Source of the DNA: Anthopleura xanthogrammica | Lineage: Eukaryota > Cnidaria > Anthozoa > Actiniaria > Actiniidae | DNA: 64,000 nt | Reading direction: 5' to 3' | Assembly (NCBI GenBank): GCA_964019055.1 | Contig: OZ025210.1 | Location: 312,501-376,500, forward strand | In this document: positions 13,071 to 23,442 of the stretch, one piece after another | Position numbering within the stretch: the first letter of the stretch is position 1 | Layout of the letters: each line of letters opens with the position of its first letter | Notes under the pieces: model-generated | The model's input: the letters and a program-made list of their open reading frames with translations, nothing else | What the model was told of the DNA's origin: nothing | Database searches by the model: none | Translations under genes and position numbers: made by a program

Positions 13071-13490
13071 AGTGTGAAAATAATAGTGTACAGTAGTGGA
13101 AGAGTGATGGGAGGGGGAGGGTGCATGGTATGTGGGCAGAAGAATTTGGTCGTCATATTAGAGGTAAATGGATATAAATATGTAGATTGATAGCAATGGT
13201 ACAATGAATAGTGGTATAAATAGATCTTTTTGAAAATACAATTTATCATTAATTTATTATAATACAAATGTCATAAAATGCTAAATGTTGAGACTCAAAA
13301 ATGCTTCAAAAGTTCAACAGCTGATAGTGGGAAGAGTGGGGTCAAAAAATACAATCATCATAGCCCCACATCCACATAAATTATGAACCTCCCTTAGCCT
13401 CTCCACGTTTTTAGCCCAAAATAATTTTCTGTCATGATTTGCCTAAAGTTTTGACATCACTTTAATAAAATAAATATGTTGCAATTGCGT

Positions 13491-13638
13491 CTTAAAACCA
13501 CGGCACTGGAAGTTGCATTTCCAAGTGCCTCAATTTCCAAATTTTCAGTTTGGGTGGGGCATTCCCCTGTTCACCTTCCCCACAGATTAGCCCCTCCACT
13601 TAAGACTATGCTCCGTGGTCCCCGGCCTTCCTTCACAT
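13491..13638. repeat. 148-bp dispersed repeat, copy 1
   Basis: Nearly identical to 17664-17813 (about 150 bp, few mismatches) in the same orientation. Edges ACCACGG and CCGTGGT are complementary, consistent with a tiny MITE. Confidence 0.8.
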
Positions 13639-13675
13639 GAATGAATGAATAATGAATGAATGATTGAATCCGGGG

Positions 13676-13912
13676 GGGGGGGTACTCCCTATAATGGACT
13701 ATACGGGGATGCTCCGCCCGAAAGGGGTACTTTTTTCAGGCCGCACGTATAGATAAGGGGTGGAAATTTGTGAGTTTTGGTATAAAAAGGGGTAGATTTC
13801 CTTCAAAGGTATATGAAAGGGGTACCTTTTCAGGCAAAAAGGTATAAAAAAGGGGTAACTTTTTGCGGAAATTGGGTATGAGCATCCCCGTATGAAACGA
13901 CCCGAAGTACCC
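13676..13912. mobile_element. GGGGTAC-type element, copy 1
   Basis: Starts with a G-run plus TACTCCC and ends GAAGTACCCCC, an imperfect inverted repeat. The interior is built from AAAGGGGTA units with GGTATA spacers. A second copy in the same orientation is at 18165-18385. Confidence 0.7.
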
Positions 13913-13930
13913 CCGAATGAATGCAAGAAT

Positions 13931-13986
13931 GAACGAACGAACGAACGAACGAACGAACGGACGGACGGACGGACGGACGGACGGAC
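13931..13986. repeat. (GAAC)n(GGAC)n microsatellite
   Basis: Six GAAC/ACGA units followed by about seven CGGA units, immediately 3' of the copy B stop codon. Confidence 0.95.
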
Positions 13987-13998
13987 AAATCATTTCAA

Positions 13999-16761
13999 TC
14001 AATCAACAACTTTACAGAGTGTCAGCTCTTGTAATTCTTTTGGGTCTATAAATATTCCTTTTCTCATGTTAGGACAAGCACTGTTCTGGCTATTCATTTG
14101 AAAACATTTAAAAAATGATCTTTCCTCATCTTCTAGATCGCCATCAGGTTTATCTGAATATCCATTATCTCTACTATATGAAGCATCAGTATTGACAATG
14201 ATATCTCCAGCTTGGCTAAACTGTGGGCGCTGTACTGCATCATCCTAATTTTGATGAGAAACAAAATGAATTTTAAATATTTAAATCTTCCTCTAACTTG
14301 CAACAAAAAAGATAACTTGTACTTTGTATTTCTTTTGAGAAATTGAGCAAATTATAGTTGTTGTAGTATAGTGTTGATCCATTTCTTTCTCTAATTTTGC
14401 TTCTAGCGTATAAGTGACAATATTATACATTTTACTCACTATCTCGCTTCTGATTGGCCGAGAGCCCTCAGCCAATCCCTGATATCGTGTGAACTTGACA
14501 TGATAAATGTATTATCTGTAGGTTTTACCTACAGATAATACATTTATCATGTCGAGTTCAAAGGTCAAAATGGAAATGGAAATACTTTTGCTATTTTTTC
14601 GAAAGCAGAATTATTTTTTTATTCTTAGTTTACAAAATGTATAATAAAACAATTATTGAATTTGGTTTTCGCATGATATATATAGGATATTACATGGTCG
14701 CGCGGAGATACGAATTTTATCTTTGAGTGTTGATATTATCTCTCAAGAGTGAGCGCAGCGAACGAGTGAGATAATATCAGCACGAGAAGATAAAATTTGT
14801 ATCTCCAAGCTGCCATGTAATGTTCTGTTTATTATATGAAATCTTCAATGAAAAATAATGGAGAATTTGAGACTTGCTGAGCAAAAAGTCGAAATTTGAC
14901 ACCACCAGTGTTGATATAAATCGTATCCCCACTGGCCACTGGTGGGAGTGGGGATATCAATTTTATCATTTTGATGCCACTCAATATCACACTCTATTTC
15001 ATATAATAACGTAAAATATCAAGACCTTGGCCGTTTTATCCGCCTCAGCCTACGGCTTCGGCAGATAACACGACCTTGGTCTTGATAATTTACGATAGCA
15101 TGTTCAACCTCATCCAATAATTGCTTAATAACACTTTGAAAGAGCAAGAATGCCAGTACATTAATGATGCATTCTCAATGCTAAACTTCATCAATCTGAT
15201 GAATGCAATGCTAAGCCAAGATACCTACTTTACTGTCAGTCTTTGCCTTGCTTTCCAGGAAGTGGGTATGAATCTCAGGGTTGAAGTAACTAACTAATGC
15301 TGCAACACTTGATTCAGCATGTAAAAAGTGATCTGCCCTTGCCATCAAGAGGATGTCAATCAGAACTTCTGCTCCAAGTTTATATGGGTCATAATGGGAA
15401 CTATGGATCTCTTTTCCATGATACGTGTTTGCCCTGAATGCCGTTGTAAAGACTACCTGAAAAATCATTAAAAAATTTTGGATTGAAAATTGAATATCAG
15501 GGCTTGAAATAACAGCCAGAATTCGACAGGACAGATAATGTCCATCCAGAATTGGAACTTGGCCAGTCCCTCAAATCTTTGCTTGCTGATCACTATGACC
15601 AGCAAGGTTGACCCAAAATTGGGGTATGACAAGCTCAAACTCATTTGGCCAGTCGTCATGACCAGCGACTGACTGGCCATCATTTCAGACCCTGAGAACT
15701 GAATCCCATCTCCTTATCCCATGTCATTCAGCCCTTAGTCCTAGCCTCTATTCATCTTCCATCAAGGATTCTAGTTAAATAAAAAAAAAACAAGCTATAT
15801 TCAAGATGTGTTCTACCTTTTTGCCAAATTCATTGACAAACTTCTTGATGCTCTCACTATTATCACTGGCAATAACAATCTTATTTGGTGTCGGCAAGCT
15901 TTTTAGGATGTGTTTAGCATTTTGAATCCATGACGTCAAAGATGGTAACTTCCCATCTTCTGTTTCTGAGGCATGGTCAGTTCCTCTCACATGAACAGCA
16001 AGAACAGTGTGACCAAATAAATGTTCATCATAGAACTTCTCAACAATCTCTTGGATTTCAGGGTTAATTTTCACATATTGTGTTAGTAATCTATTGGCCC
16101 AAAGCCGTATTTCCCGAGTGATGAGATCAAGCTTATTGAAACCAGGGATTTGGCGTGGCTTGAAACTCAGGTTTAACAATTCAATGAGATGTGTGTAGTT
16201 AGATTTTTTTCTCTTTGATCCTTTTTGCAAAGACAATATTCGAGAACCAAAATTATTTCCAAAGCATAATACTTTCTTTGCTTTTTCTTCTATATTTGTA
16301 TTCAAATGTTCAAAATACCAATTCCAAGAATTGACTGTCGCATTTGATGGACAAACAGTGCCACAGTTACGCCAAAATACAGTGGGAACAGCTCCAATAT
16401 GCCTACAAGTACTTAAATGATCCAGAGTCATCAGCAACATACTAGCCAGTCCAGCATTGTTGCATTCTATCACGAATAATTCTGAAGCACAAGCAAGTTG
16501 TGTTGAGAAGGGGCTCTTGTTGTTCTCTTTAGAAGCTATCACGCCATATCCTCGAAATGCTTGCTGTAATCTTGAGTGAACATCAGTCTGGGAAGAAACA
16601 TCACTACTAGCCGAGTTCGTTTTCTGTGTAATGAATATTCTGTAGAAGAACTCGTCTTTGTTTTCGTTGTAAGTTATGTCACTAAAGATCCAATACAATG
16701 TGAGCATAAAAACCGAAAAAATTGGAAGTATTATTCGCTTAATAACGTTTCGACTGGTCAT
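13999..16761 (-). CDS. Fucosyltransferase-like type II membrane protein, copy B
   Basis: Three exons: 15817-16761, 15229-15456, 13999-14244 (1419 nt, 472 aa). Same architecture as copy A: N-terminal membrane anchor, Cys-rich luminal domain, HVRGTDH at residues 257-263, and a central exon nearly identical to copies A and C. The last exon is slightly longer, with an insertion after VNTDASYS and a different C-terminal end (ELTLCKVVD). The first ATG of copy C (18674) is TTG here (16767), so translation probably starts at the second methionine, as assigned. The upstream YY1/donor module of copies A and C is not found within about 370 bp. It is divergent from copy C. Role inferred as Golgi GDP-sugar glycosyl transfer. 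Confidence 0.82.
14491..14559. repeat. Near-perfect 69-bp hairpin
   Basis: GAACTTGACATGATAAATGT and the following bases to 14523 are repeated in reverse complement up to 14559 around a TTT-centred loop, with one mismatch seen. It lies in intron 2 of copy B. Confidence 0.85.
14689..14821. mobile_element. Palindromic element with GAGCGCAGCGAACGAG core
   Basis: Arms ATTACATGG...GAGATACGAATTTTAT and ATAAAATTTGTATCTC...CCATGTAAT are inverted copies around the core GTGAGCGCAGCGAACGAGTG. No coding capacity. In intron 2 of copy B. Confidence 0.75.
14830..15010. mobile_element. Inverted-repeat element
   Basis: Ends TTTATTATATGAAAT and ATTTCATATAATAACG are inverted copies. The interior has CCACTGGCCACTGGTGGGAG. 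It lies directly between the two neighbouring palindromes. Confidence 0.55.
15016..15088. repeat. Hairpin, TATCAAGACC arms
   Basis: TATCAAGACCTTGG...TTATC is mirrored by GATAA...CCTTGGTCTTGATA around GCCTACGGC. Third palindrome in a row inside intron 2 of copy B. Confidence 0.8.
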
Positions 16762-17303
16762 TTTCAACGTTGCTCATCAAAATGTTAACCTTGCGAGGTC
16801 ATATTCGCTTGACTGACAACAAAGATTCAAGTAAACTAGAGTAGATAGAGTGCAAATAACATAACTATGGAATAAGCTGTTATGATCTTTAAGAACAAAA
16901 GATTAAATTCAAACATGCCAAAGAAAGATTAGAAAAGGGGTTACGTAACGTAGGCGGCTTAATTTAGGTCTCAAGAGAACAGTTCTTAAGAGCAAACTAG
17001 CAAATTTTGCATACATTCAGTTAGTCGCACAGTTACATCGGAGTAAGCTCAAGCGGTATTTTTCATGAACGAATAATGGCACAGAATTGAAGGTTTAACA
17101 GATTTCCGATGGTTTAGCGTCGTATGTCCTCTTATTTACCAAATTCATGTCCAAGTGGAATACAATACATGTATTGTATTGTAGTTCATTGTTCTATATT
17201 GTATGTATTGTATTGTCTTCTATTGTCGTTCTATTGTTACTTGAACATGGATTTACAACCAAAAGTTGGTCAAAATGTTATGTACTCACGAGGCGTAGCC
17301 GAG

Positions 17304-17661
17304 TTGCAATACTCCAGTTTCACATTCGATGGAAACCGCTGTTTTTGAAGACCACAGACTCATTTGTACAGGCTTAGCCTCGTTTATAAGTCATCTATTC
17401 AAAGGCACCATTAAAAGTCCGTGGGATTGGTATTATTCAACTTGCACATTCTTTACATTACAGTTGGCTGTTGCTAATGATTTGCATAAGTCAACCGTAA
17501 TGTAAAGAATGTGTAAGTTGAACAATACCCATGTTTTGAAATCCCACGGACTTTTAATGATGTCGTTGAATAGCTGACTTATAAACGAGGCTAAGCCTGT
17601 ACAAATGAGTCTGTGGTCTTCAAAAACAGCGGTTTCCATTGAATGTGAAACTGGAGCATTG
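17304..17661. mobile_element. Foldback element with about 160-bp arms
   Basis: Arm 17304-17465 (starts ACTCCAGTTTCACATTC) is the reverse complement of 17498-17661 (ends GAATGTGAAACTGGAG), with a few mismatches and small indels and a loop of about 30 nt. No coding capacity. Between copies B and C. Confidence 0.85.
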
Positions 17662-17663
17662 CC

Positions 17664-17813
17664 TCTTAAAACCACGGCACTGGAAGTTGCATTTCAAATT
17701 GCCTCAATTTCCAAATTTTCAGTTTGGGTGGGGCATTCCCCTGTTCACCTTCCCCACAGATTAGCCCCTCCACTCAAGACTATGCTCCGTGGTCCCCGGC
17801 CTTCCTTCACATG
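17664..17813. repeat. 148-bp dispersed repeat, copy 2
   Basis: Near-identical to 13491-13638 and in the same orientation. It directly abuts the foldback element. Confidence 0.8.
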
Positions 17814-18084
17814 TATTTTTTCAAATCAGTTTGAAAGATTTTACTGCATCTTTCAGCAAATTATAAATTAAAAGGAATTTTAATGAAAAAATTGAATGGA
17901 ATGAGTAAATGAATAAATGACTAAACAAATGAATAGGGGGATTGTACATCATTTAACCCATGAAACAGAAATATAATCTTGATTAAATACATTTCTTTTG
18001 TAGATACAAATTCTATACCTAATTTTCATTTGACTATTTGCCTTCTTAAATGTAATTACTCTTAGAATAGAATAAAAGGAGAAA

Positions 18085-18163
18085 GGAAGGAAGGAAGGGA
18101 GGAAGGAAGGAAGGGAGGGAGGGAGGGAGGGATGGATGGATGGATGGATGGATGGATGGATGA
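18085..18163. repeat. (GGAA)n(GGGA)n(TGGA)n microsatellite
   Basis: Compound tetranucleotide tract. Confidence 0.95.
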
Positions 18164-18164
18164 A

Positions 18165-18385
18165 TGGTACCTTTTTTAGGCCACATGTATAGAAAAGGGG
18201 TGGGAATTTGTGAGTCTGGTATAAAAAGTGTAGCTTTTCTTCGAAGGTATATGAAAGGGGTACCTTTTGAGCCAAAAAGGTATATAAAAGGGGTACCTTT
18301 TTATTGAAATTTGGTATATAAAAGGGTAAGGTCCGGGTGGAGCATCCTCGTATGAAACGATCCGAAGTACCCTCCCCCCCCGAAT
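18165..18385. mobile_element. GGGGTAC-type element, copy 2
   Basis: Same internal units and right end (tatgaaacgatccgaagtac) as 13676-13912. Its left end is replaced by the adjacent microsatellite. Confidence 0.65.
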
Positions 18386-18445
18386 ATTACTTCTTCCACA
18401 TTTTTAAATATTAAAATATTAAAATAGACCCAGTCCCTTTGTTTT

Positions 18446-18543
18446 CAGTCTCGTCCAAGATGGCGGTCAGATTGTCCAAAACAGCTGGTCTCTTATCAAG
18501 AAAAAAAACTTAAAGGATTCACCTGTTTCGTCACACGTGAAGG
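18446..18543 (+). promoter_or_regulatory. Duplicated upstream exon/promoter module, copy C
   Basis: Contains GTCTCGTCCAAGATGGCGG (YY1-like) and ends GTCACACGTGAAG|GTAAAA, a donor-like site. A pyrimidine-rich acceptor (TTTTGTTTTAG, about 18608) lies before the copy C start codon. The ATG here opens only 17 codons. Homologous to 12001-12090. Confidence 0.5.
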
Positions 18544-18673
18544 TAAAAAAAAAGCTGCTAATTAATGATTGTTTTTTATTCCTATATTTCGCTTGACTTT
18601 TTGTTTTAGTAACACGTACTCCTCCGGTCAGAAGTTCAATTAACGGCTGACCTCAAGGTTATTACGAGCAACG

Positions 18674-20467
18674 ATGAAAATGACCAGCCGAAATGTTTTC
18701 ATAATACTTTCGATTTTTTCGATTTTTATGCTCACATTGTGTTGGATCCTTAGTGAAATTATGTTCAACGAAAACAAAGACGAGTTCTTCTACAAAAAAT
18801 TCATTACACAAAAAACAAAATCGGCTAGTAGTGATGTTTCTTCCCAGACTGATGTTCACTCAAGATTACAGCAAGCATTTCGAGGATATGGCGTGATAGC
18901 TTCTAAAGAGAACAACAAGAGCGCTTTTTCCGCACAACTTGCTTGTGTTTCAGAATTATTCGTGATAGAATGCAACAATGCTGGACTGGCTAGTATGTTG
19001 CTGATGACTCTGGATCATTTAAGTACTTGTAGGCATATTGGAGCTGTTCCCACTGTATTTTGGCGTAACTGTGGCACTGTTTGCTCATCAAATGCGACAA
19101 TCAATTCTTGGAATTGGTTTTTTGAACCTTTGAATACAAATATAGAAGAAAAAGCAAAGAAAGTATTATGCTTTGGGAATTATTTTGGTTCTCGAATATT
19201 GTCTTTGCAACAAGGATCAAAGAGAAAAAAATCTAACTACACACATCTCATTGAATTGTTAGGCCTAAGTTTCAAGCCTCGCCAAATCCCTGGTTTCAAT
19301 AAGCTTGATCTCATCACTCGGGAAATACGGCTTTGGGCCAATAGATTACTAACACAATATGTGAAAATTAACCCTGAAATCCAAGAGATTGTTGAGAAGT
19401 TCTATGATGAACATTTATTTGGTCACACTGTTCTTGCTGTTCATGTGAGAGGAACTGACCATGCCTCAGAAACAGAAGATGGGAAGTTACCATCTTTGAC
19501 GTCATGGATTCAAAATGCTAAACACATCCTAAAAAGCTTGCCCACACCAAATAAAGTCTTTATTGCCAGTGATAATAGTGAGAGCATAAAGAAGTTTGTC
19601 AATGAATTTGGTAAAAAGGTAGAGTTCATCTTGAATGGCTTTTCATTTGACTAGAATCCTTGATGGAAAATCAATATAAGGGAATGATATGGGATGGGGA
19701 GCTTAGGGTTCAGTACTCTATTTTCAATCCAAAAAAATTCATGATTTTTCAGGTAGTCTTTACAACGGCATTCAGGGCAACCAAGTATCATGGAAAAGAG
19801 ATCCATAGTTCCCATTATGACCCATATAAACTTGGAGCTGAAGTTCTGATTGACATCCTCTTGATGGCAAGGGCAGATCACTTTTTACATGCAGAATCAA
19901 GTGTTGCAGCATTAGTTAGTTACTTCAACCCTGAGATTCATACCCACTTCCTGGAAAGCAAGGCAAAGACTGACAATAAAGTATGTATTTTGGCTTAGCA
20001 TTGCATATTCACTGCTCTTTATCTGATGAATTTTAGCATTGAGTCGAAGTTTGATTAAAATATACTACACATTCTTTGTTATATATCATTGCAAAATATC
20101 CAGGATGCCAGTGTATTACTGGAATACTTCCATATCTCTTAAAAAGGGGGCTTTAGGAAACATTATCTTTTTTGTGGGAAGTCTAGAGGAAGATGTAATT
20201 ACTTTTATTGCTTGTTGTATGTTATAATGATTATGATTTTTAATTATCTAGGATGCTGCTGCACAGCACCCACAGTTTGGCCATTTTGGAGACACAAATG
20301 CCAACATGGATAATTTCTATTATGGTGGATATACAGATGAACCTGAGAGTTTAGTAGAGGAACAAGAAAATGCACTGGAATGTTTTCAAATGAATAGCCA
20401 GTACAGTGTTTGCCCCAACATGAGAAAAGAAATATTCATAGACCCAAGAGAATTACAAGAGCTTTAA
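18674..20467 (+). CDS. Fucosyltransferase-like type II membrane protein, copy C
   Basis: Three exons: 18674-19618, 19753-19980, 20252-20467 (1389 nt, 462 aa). Membrane anchor near residues 9-28; HVRGTDH at 257-263. The middle exon again encodes GAEVLIDILLMARADHFLHA. The last exon begins DAAAQHPQFGHFGDTNANMD and ends in the Cys-containing tail shared by the family. Introns are short (134 and 271 bp) and lack the insertions and palindromes found in A and B, so this copy is structurally the simplest. Start ATG is the first in frame after an upstream stop. It is head to head with copy B and preceded by the duplicated promoter/exon module. Specificity cannot be deduced from sequence. Confidence 0.83.
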
Positions 20468-21040
20468 CTCTAATCAGCTGCCTAGTTGTTAATTCCAAAC
20501 TTTTGAAAAAGAAAATGAAATTTTTCAGAAAATTTAAGTTATTGTATTGAATTGAATTTAAGGAGGCTAGAAAGGGTTTTTGAACTTGCATATAGACTAA
20601 CAAAAATGTCTGAAAAACTTTAATATATGGCTAATATATGACAGTAAGTTGGCCCAGAAGATGAAAGACCATACAGTAAAGGTTGGAATGAAAAGAAAAA
20701 TATGACGTAACAGTTTGCTATGACATCGATAAAAAAAAGTTTTTCATTTAAAAAATCATAACTCAAAAACTGCATGATGAGAATTGGCATGTTTGAACTT
20801 CATGATCCAATCTTTGATTAGTTTGAAAAAGAAAAAATTCTGTAATGAGGAATTCTCAAAAATCAATGAAGTTTATTTTAGGACTTTCCCCATTACAGAA
20901 TTTTTTTATTTTTTCTTAGCACTTATGAACCATTAAATAAAAGCCACATGCAAAGTTTTAAAAACTTTTACTGTCCAGTTTTTGAGTTATTTTAGTTTAA
21001 GTATGAGACTTTTAGACTTTTATTTATTCACACACATTTT

Positions 21041-21384
21041 TAAAGAGGCACTTGGATGAAAACGCCCCATATTTTGAAAGTTCGAATAGTTCAAGTATTT
21101 GAGGATAATATGACTCAATCATGATTATGAAAACCAGACTGGTGAAAATTTTAGCCTGGGAGCCACTCGCAGTTGAGAAATTTTGGTTTAAAAACTAAAA
21201 GAACAATAGGGTTGAGTAAATGACGTCATTTACACATAATTTAGATGCTGAAAAAAATATATAATTTTTACCTGCAAATTTTGACTGTGAAGAAAATATG
21301 TTGCTTGGCTACTATTGGGGCCATATAGATAAGTTTAACCAAGTTTCAAGGCATTTCCAATTTTCATCCAAGTGCCCCTTTAAT
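21041..21384. mobile_element. MITE with TAAAGAGGCACTTGGATGAA ends
   Basis: The left end is mirrored by TTTTCATCCAAGTGCCCCTTTAA at the right end. 344 bp, no coding capacity. 3' of copy C. Confidence 0.85.
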
Positions 21385-21738
21385 TAATACATAAAGTTAC
21401 AACATGATAGAAAAAAATATATATATTACATCTGAATTTACAAGTTCAATATACATTACAAGAAGATAATGTAAGGTTGTGTGTGTGGTTGTCGAAGAGT
21501 TAAAACTTTCGAGTCAACAACCACCCACAAAGTCATTAATAAATAAGTTTATTTTGGACCAAGACTTGGTCAGTCAAGAAATTTTAGTTTACAATATATT
21601 TGTTTTATTTACTTACAGTATGTTTTGAGTCTCGTTTTTCTTTTCTTTTTCCTAAAAACTAAAAACTAAAACAAATCACGTCCCCTAAAACAGCCCCCTG
21701 ATTCAGCATTCATCCTATACTTGTTTGCAAAAAATTTT

Positions 21739-21895
21739 CAGGGACCGCGGAGCATAATTTTGATTGGGGGGGCTAATAATTTTGATTGGGGGGGCTAATG
21801 ACCACCAAATACTGGAAGACCTAGGGGGTTTGGGGGCATGCTCCCATTATTGGGGGGGCTATAGCCCCCCAGCCCCCCCTGCTCCGCAGTCCCTG
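21739..21895. mobile_element. Small MITE, CAGGGACCGCGGAGC ends
   Basis: Left CAGGGACCGCGGAGC and right GCTCCGCAGTCCCTG are inverted copies. The interior has two TTGATTGGGGGGGCTAAT units. CAGGG ends are reminiscent of hAT elements, but no 8-bp target duplication is evident. Confidence 0.75.
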
Positions 21896-21930
21896 TTTTT
21901 CACTCCAAAAGTATAGTGCAATGAGTAAGG

Positions 21931-22080
21931 AATGACACAGTTGGTTAGTGCACGGCTTTCGGTGCAAGAGGTCCGAGTTTGATTCCCCCATTGACTTCGC
22001 ATCCTTGTTTTGACTTTGTTCCTTTCTGTGTAGCTTTAAATATTCTTTAAAATGTTTTTTTAAATATCTAAAAATACCCA
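21931..22080 (+). repeat. tRNA-derived SINE
   Basis: Plus-strand box A-like AGTTGGTTAGTGCACGGC and box B-like GAGTTTGATTCC, with an unrelated body following. Confidence 0.6.
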
Positions 22081-22189
22081 TAAAACTGAGGACTGATGGA
22101 AAGGTAAAATGAATGCATGGTTGGCCTCATGTTTATTAGTCACAGACTATTACGAGTTACCAACGTAAAATAAGGAGAGACAGGAGCCG

Positions 22190-22236
22190 CCATATAAAGT
22201 GGTCACCCAAGCCAATTGAAAGTCTAACCATTTGTA

Positions 22237-22275
<39 letters not shown>

Positions 22276-22375
22276 CAAGACCCTGAGTGTTGGTCCAGCC
22301 TGGACTGGAAGCAGGACCTCCCACATGAAAGTCTGGTGCTCCACCAACTGAGCCAACCGGATGTCAGTTTGAGAA
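22190..22375 (-). repeat. tRNA-derived SINE
   Basis: Minus strand starts CGGTTGGCTCAGTTGGTGGA (box A), then a degenerate box B region and a body with GGTCTTGAAATAACTGAGGA. The head is close to a normal tRNA 5' half. Confidence 0.65.
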
Positions 22376-22735
22376 TCAGTGCAGACATTGTTAGCAAGCT
22401 AAGCCCTCCTCCCCCTTTTTTAGAGTCCTCCAAGCAACAAAATCAATAATTGTTTTTTATTCTTTTAGCCTATTTTATGTACAAGGACTAAATAAATTTT
22501 TCTATGCTTTAAAATTATTAGAAATATTTCATTTTGTTTTAAAAATATTTACATTTTAAAATGGAAAAAAAATGTCTTCAATTGAGAAGATCTAATGCTC
22601 AAAGTAATACTCCCTGTAATGTAAGGCTTTGTCATCTATGTGCCAACCAGGGATGGATTGGCTGGTAAAACAAAGAAAGTTATTACAGTGCTTTTCATAT
22701 TATCTAGAAATATAAAAAGCACCGACTGAAAACTT

Positions 22736-22885
22736 CTGACATCTATCAATCAAACTTACAATGGGCTGAGTTTATTCTGATCACAAGTGATAAGGAAATT
22801 CTCAGCCATTTTCATACAGGAATTTCTTTATCATTTGTGATTGAAATGAACTCAGACCATCTTAGGTTTGATTGACAGAAGCCAA
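22736..22885. repeat. Imperfect inverted repeat
   Basis: TATCAATCAAACTTACAATG...CACAAGTGATAA is mirrored by TTATCATTTGTG...CTTAGGTTTGATTGACAG. Diverged MITE candidate. Confidence 0.5.
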
Positions 22886-23442
22886 AACACCAGCCGAAAA
22901 AAAAATTTCCTTAAGGTTTCATCTACCATTAATCTCCAAATATAAGCCCTGGGCTTACATTTGCCCAACATGCCTTATTCTTAGCACGATAGAGGAACAA
23001 TAGAGTTATGTGATAAGGGGCTTATATTTGCACGTTTATGGTATTTGGAGTATTTTTCTGTGTACAGCTTCTTCTCTCACACCCTGCCTCATTCCTCATG
23101 TCACTCAAGATGTTTTTTTTTTAGTTTGCAGGCTATATATACAGGTATGCTATGTAAGCAAAGAAAATATCTAAAGCAATATCTAAAGTGCCTATATGCT
23201 CTGTTGTATTTCTATTTCAAAGGTGCTTTAAGTTGTTTACTTATCCAACAATTGAGCTAGAATCTTTTAAAATTGCAAGGCATAAAGAATAAATTTGTTA
23301 AATAAAACTTATGTAGCCTGTATTATTGACTACACGTAAGCCAAATTGTTTTGACAATATCATTTAAACTATCAAAGAAAATATACAGTAATAATTAGAA
23401 ATATTGTTCTTTGTCTGTTTCCACTTTAAGGGTAAAATGAGA
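22886..23442. other. 3' flank of cyclin B3, nothing recognised
   Basis: AT-rich sequence without supported exons, RNA genes or clear repeats. Confidence 0.4.
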
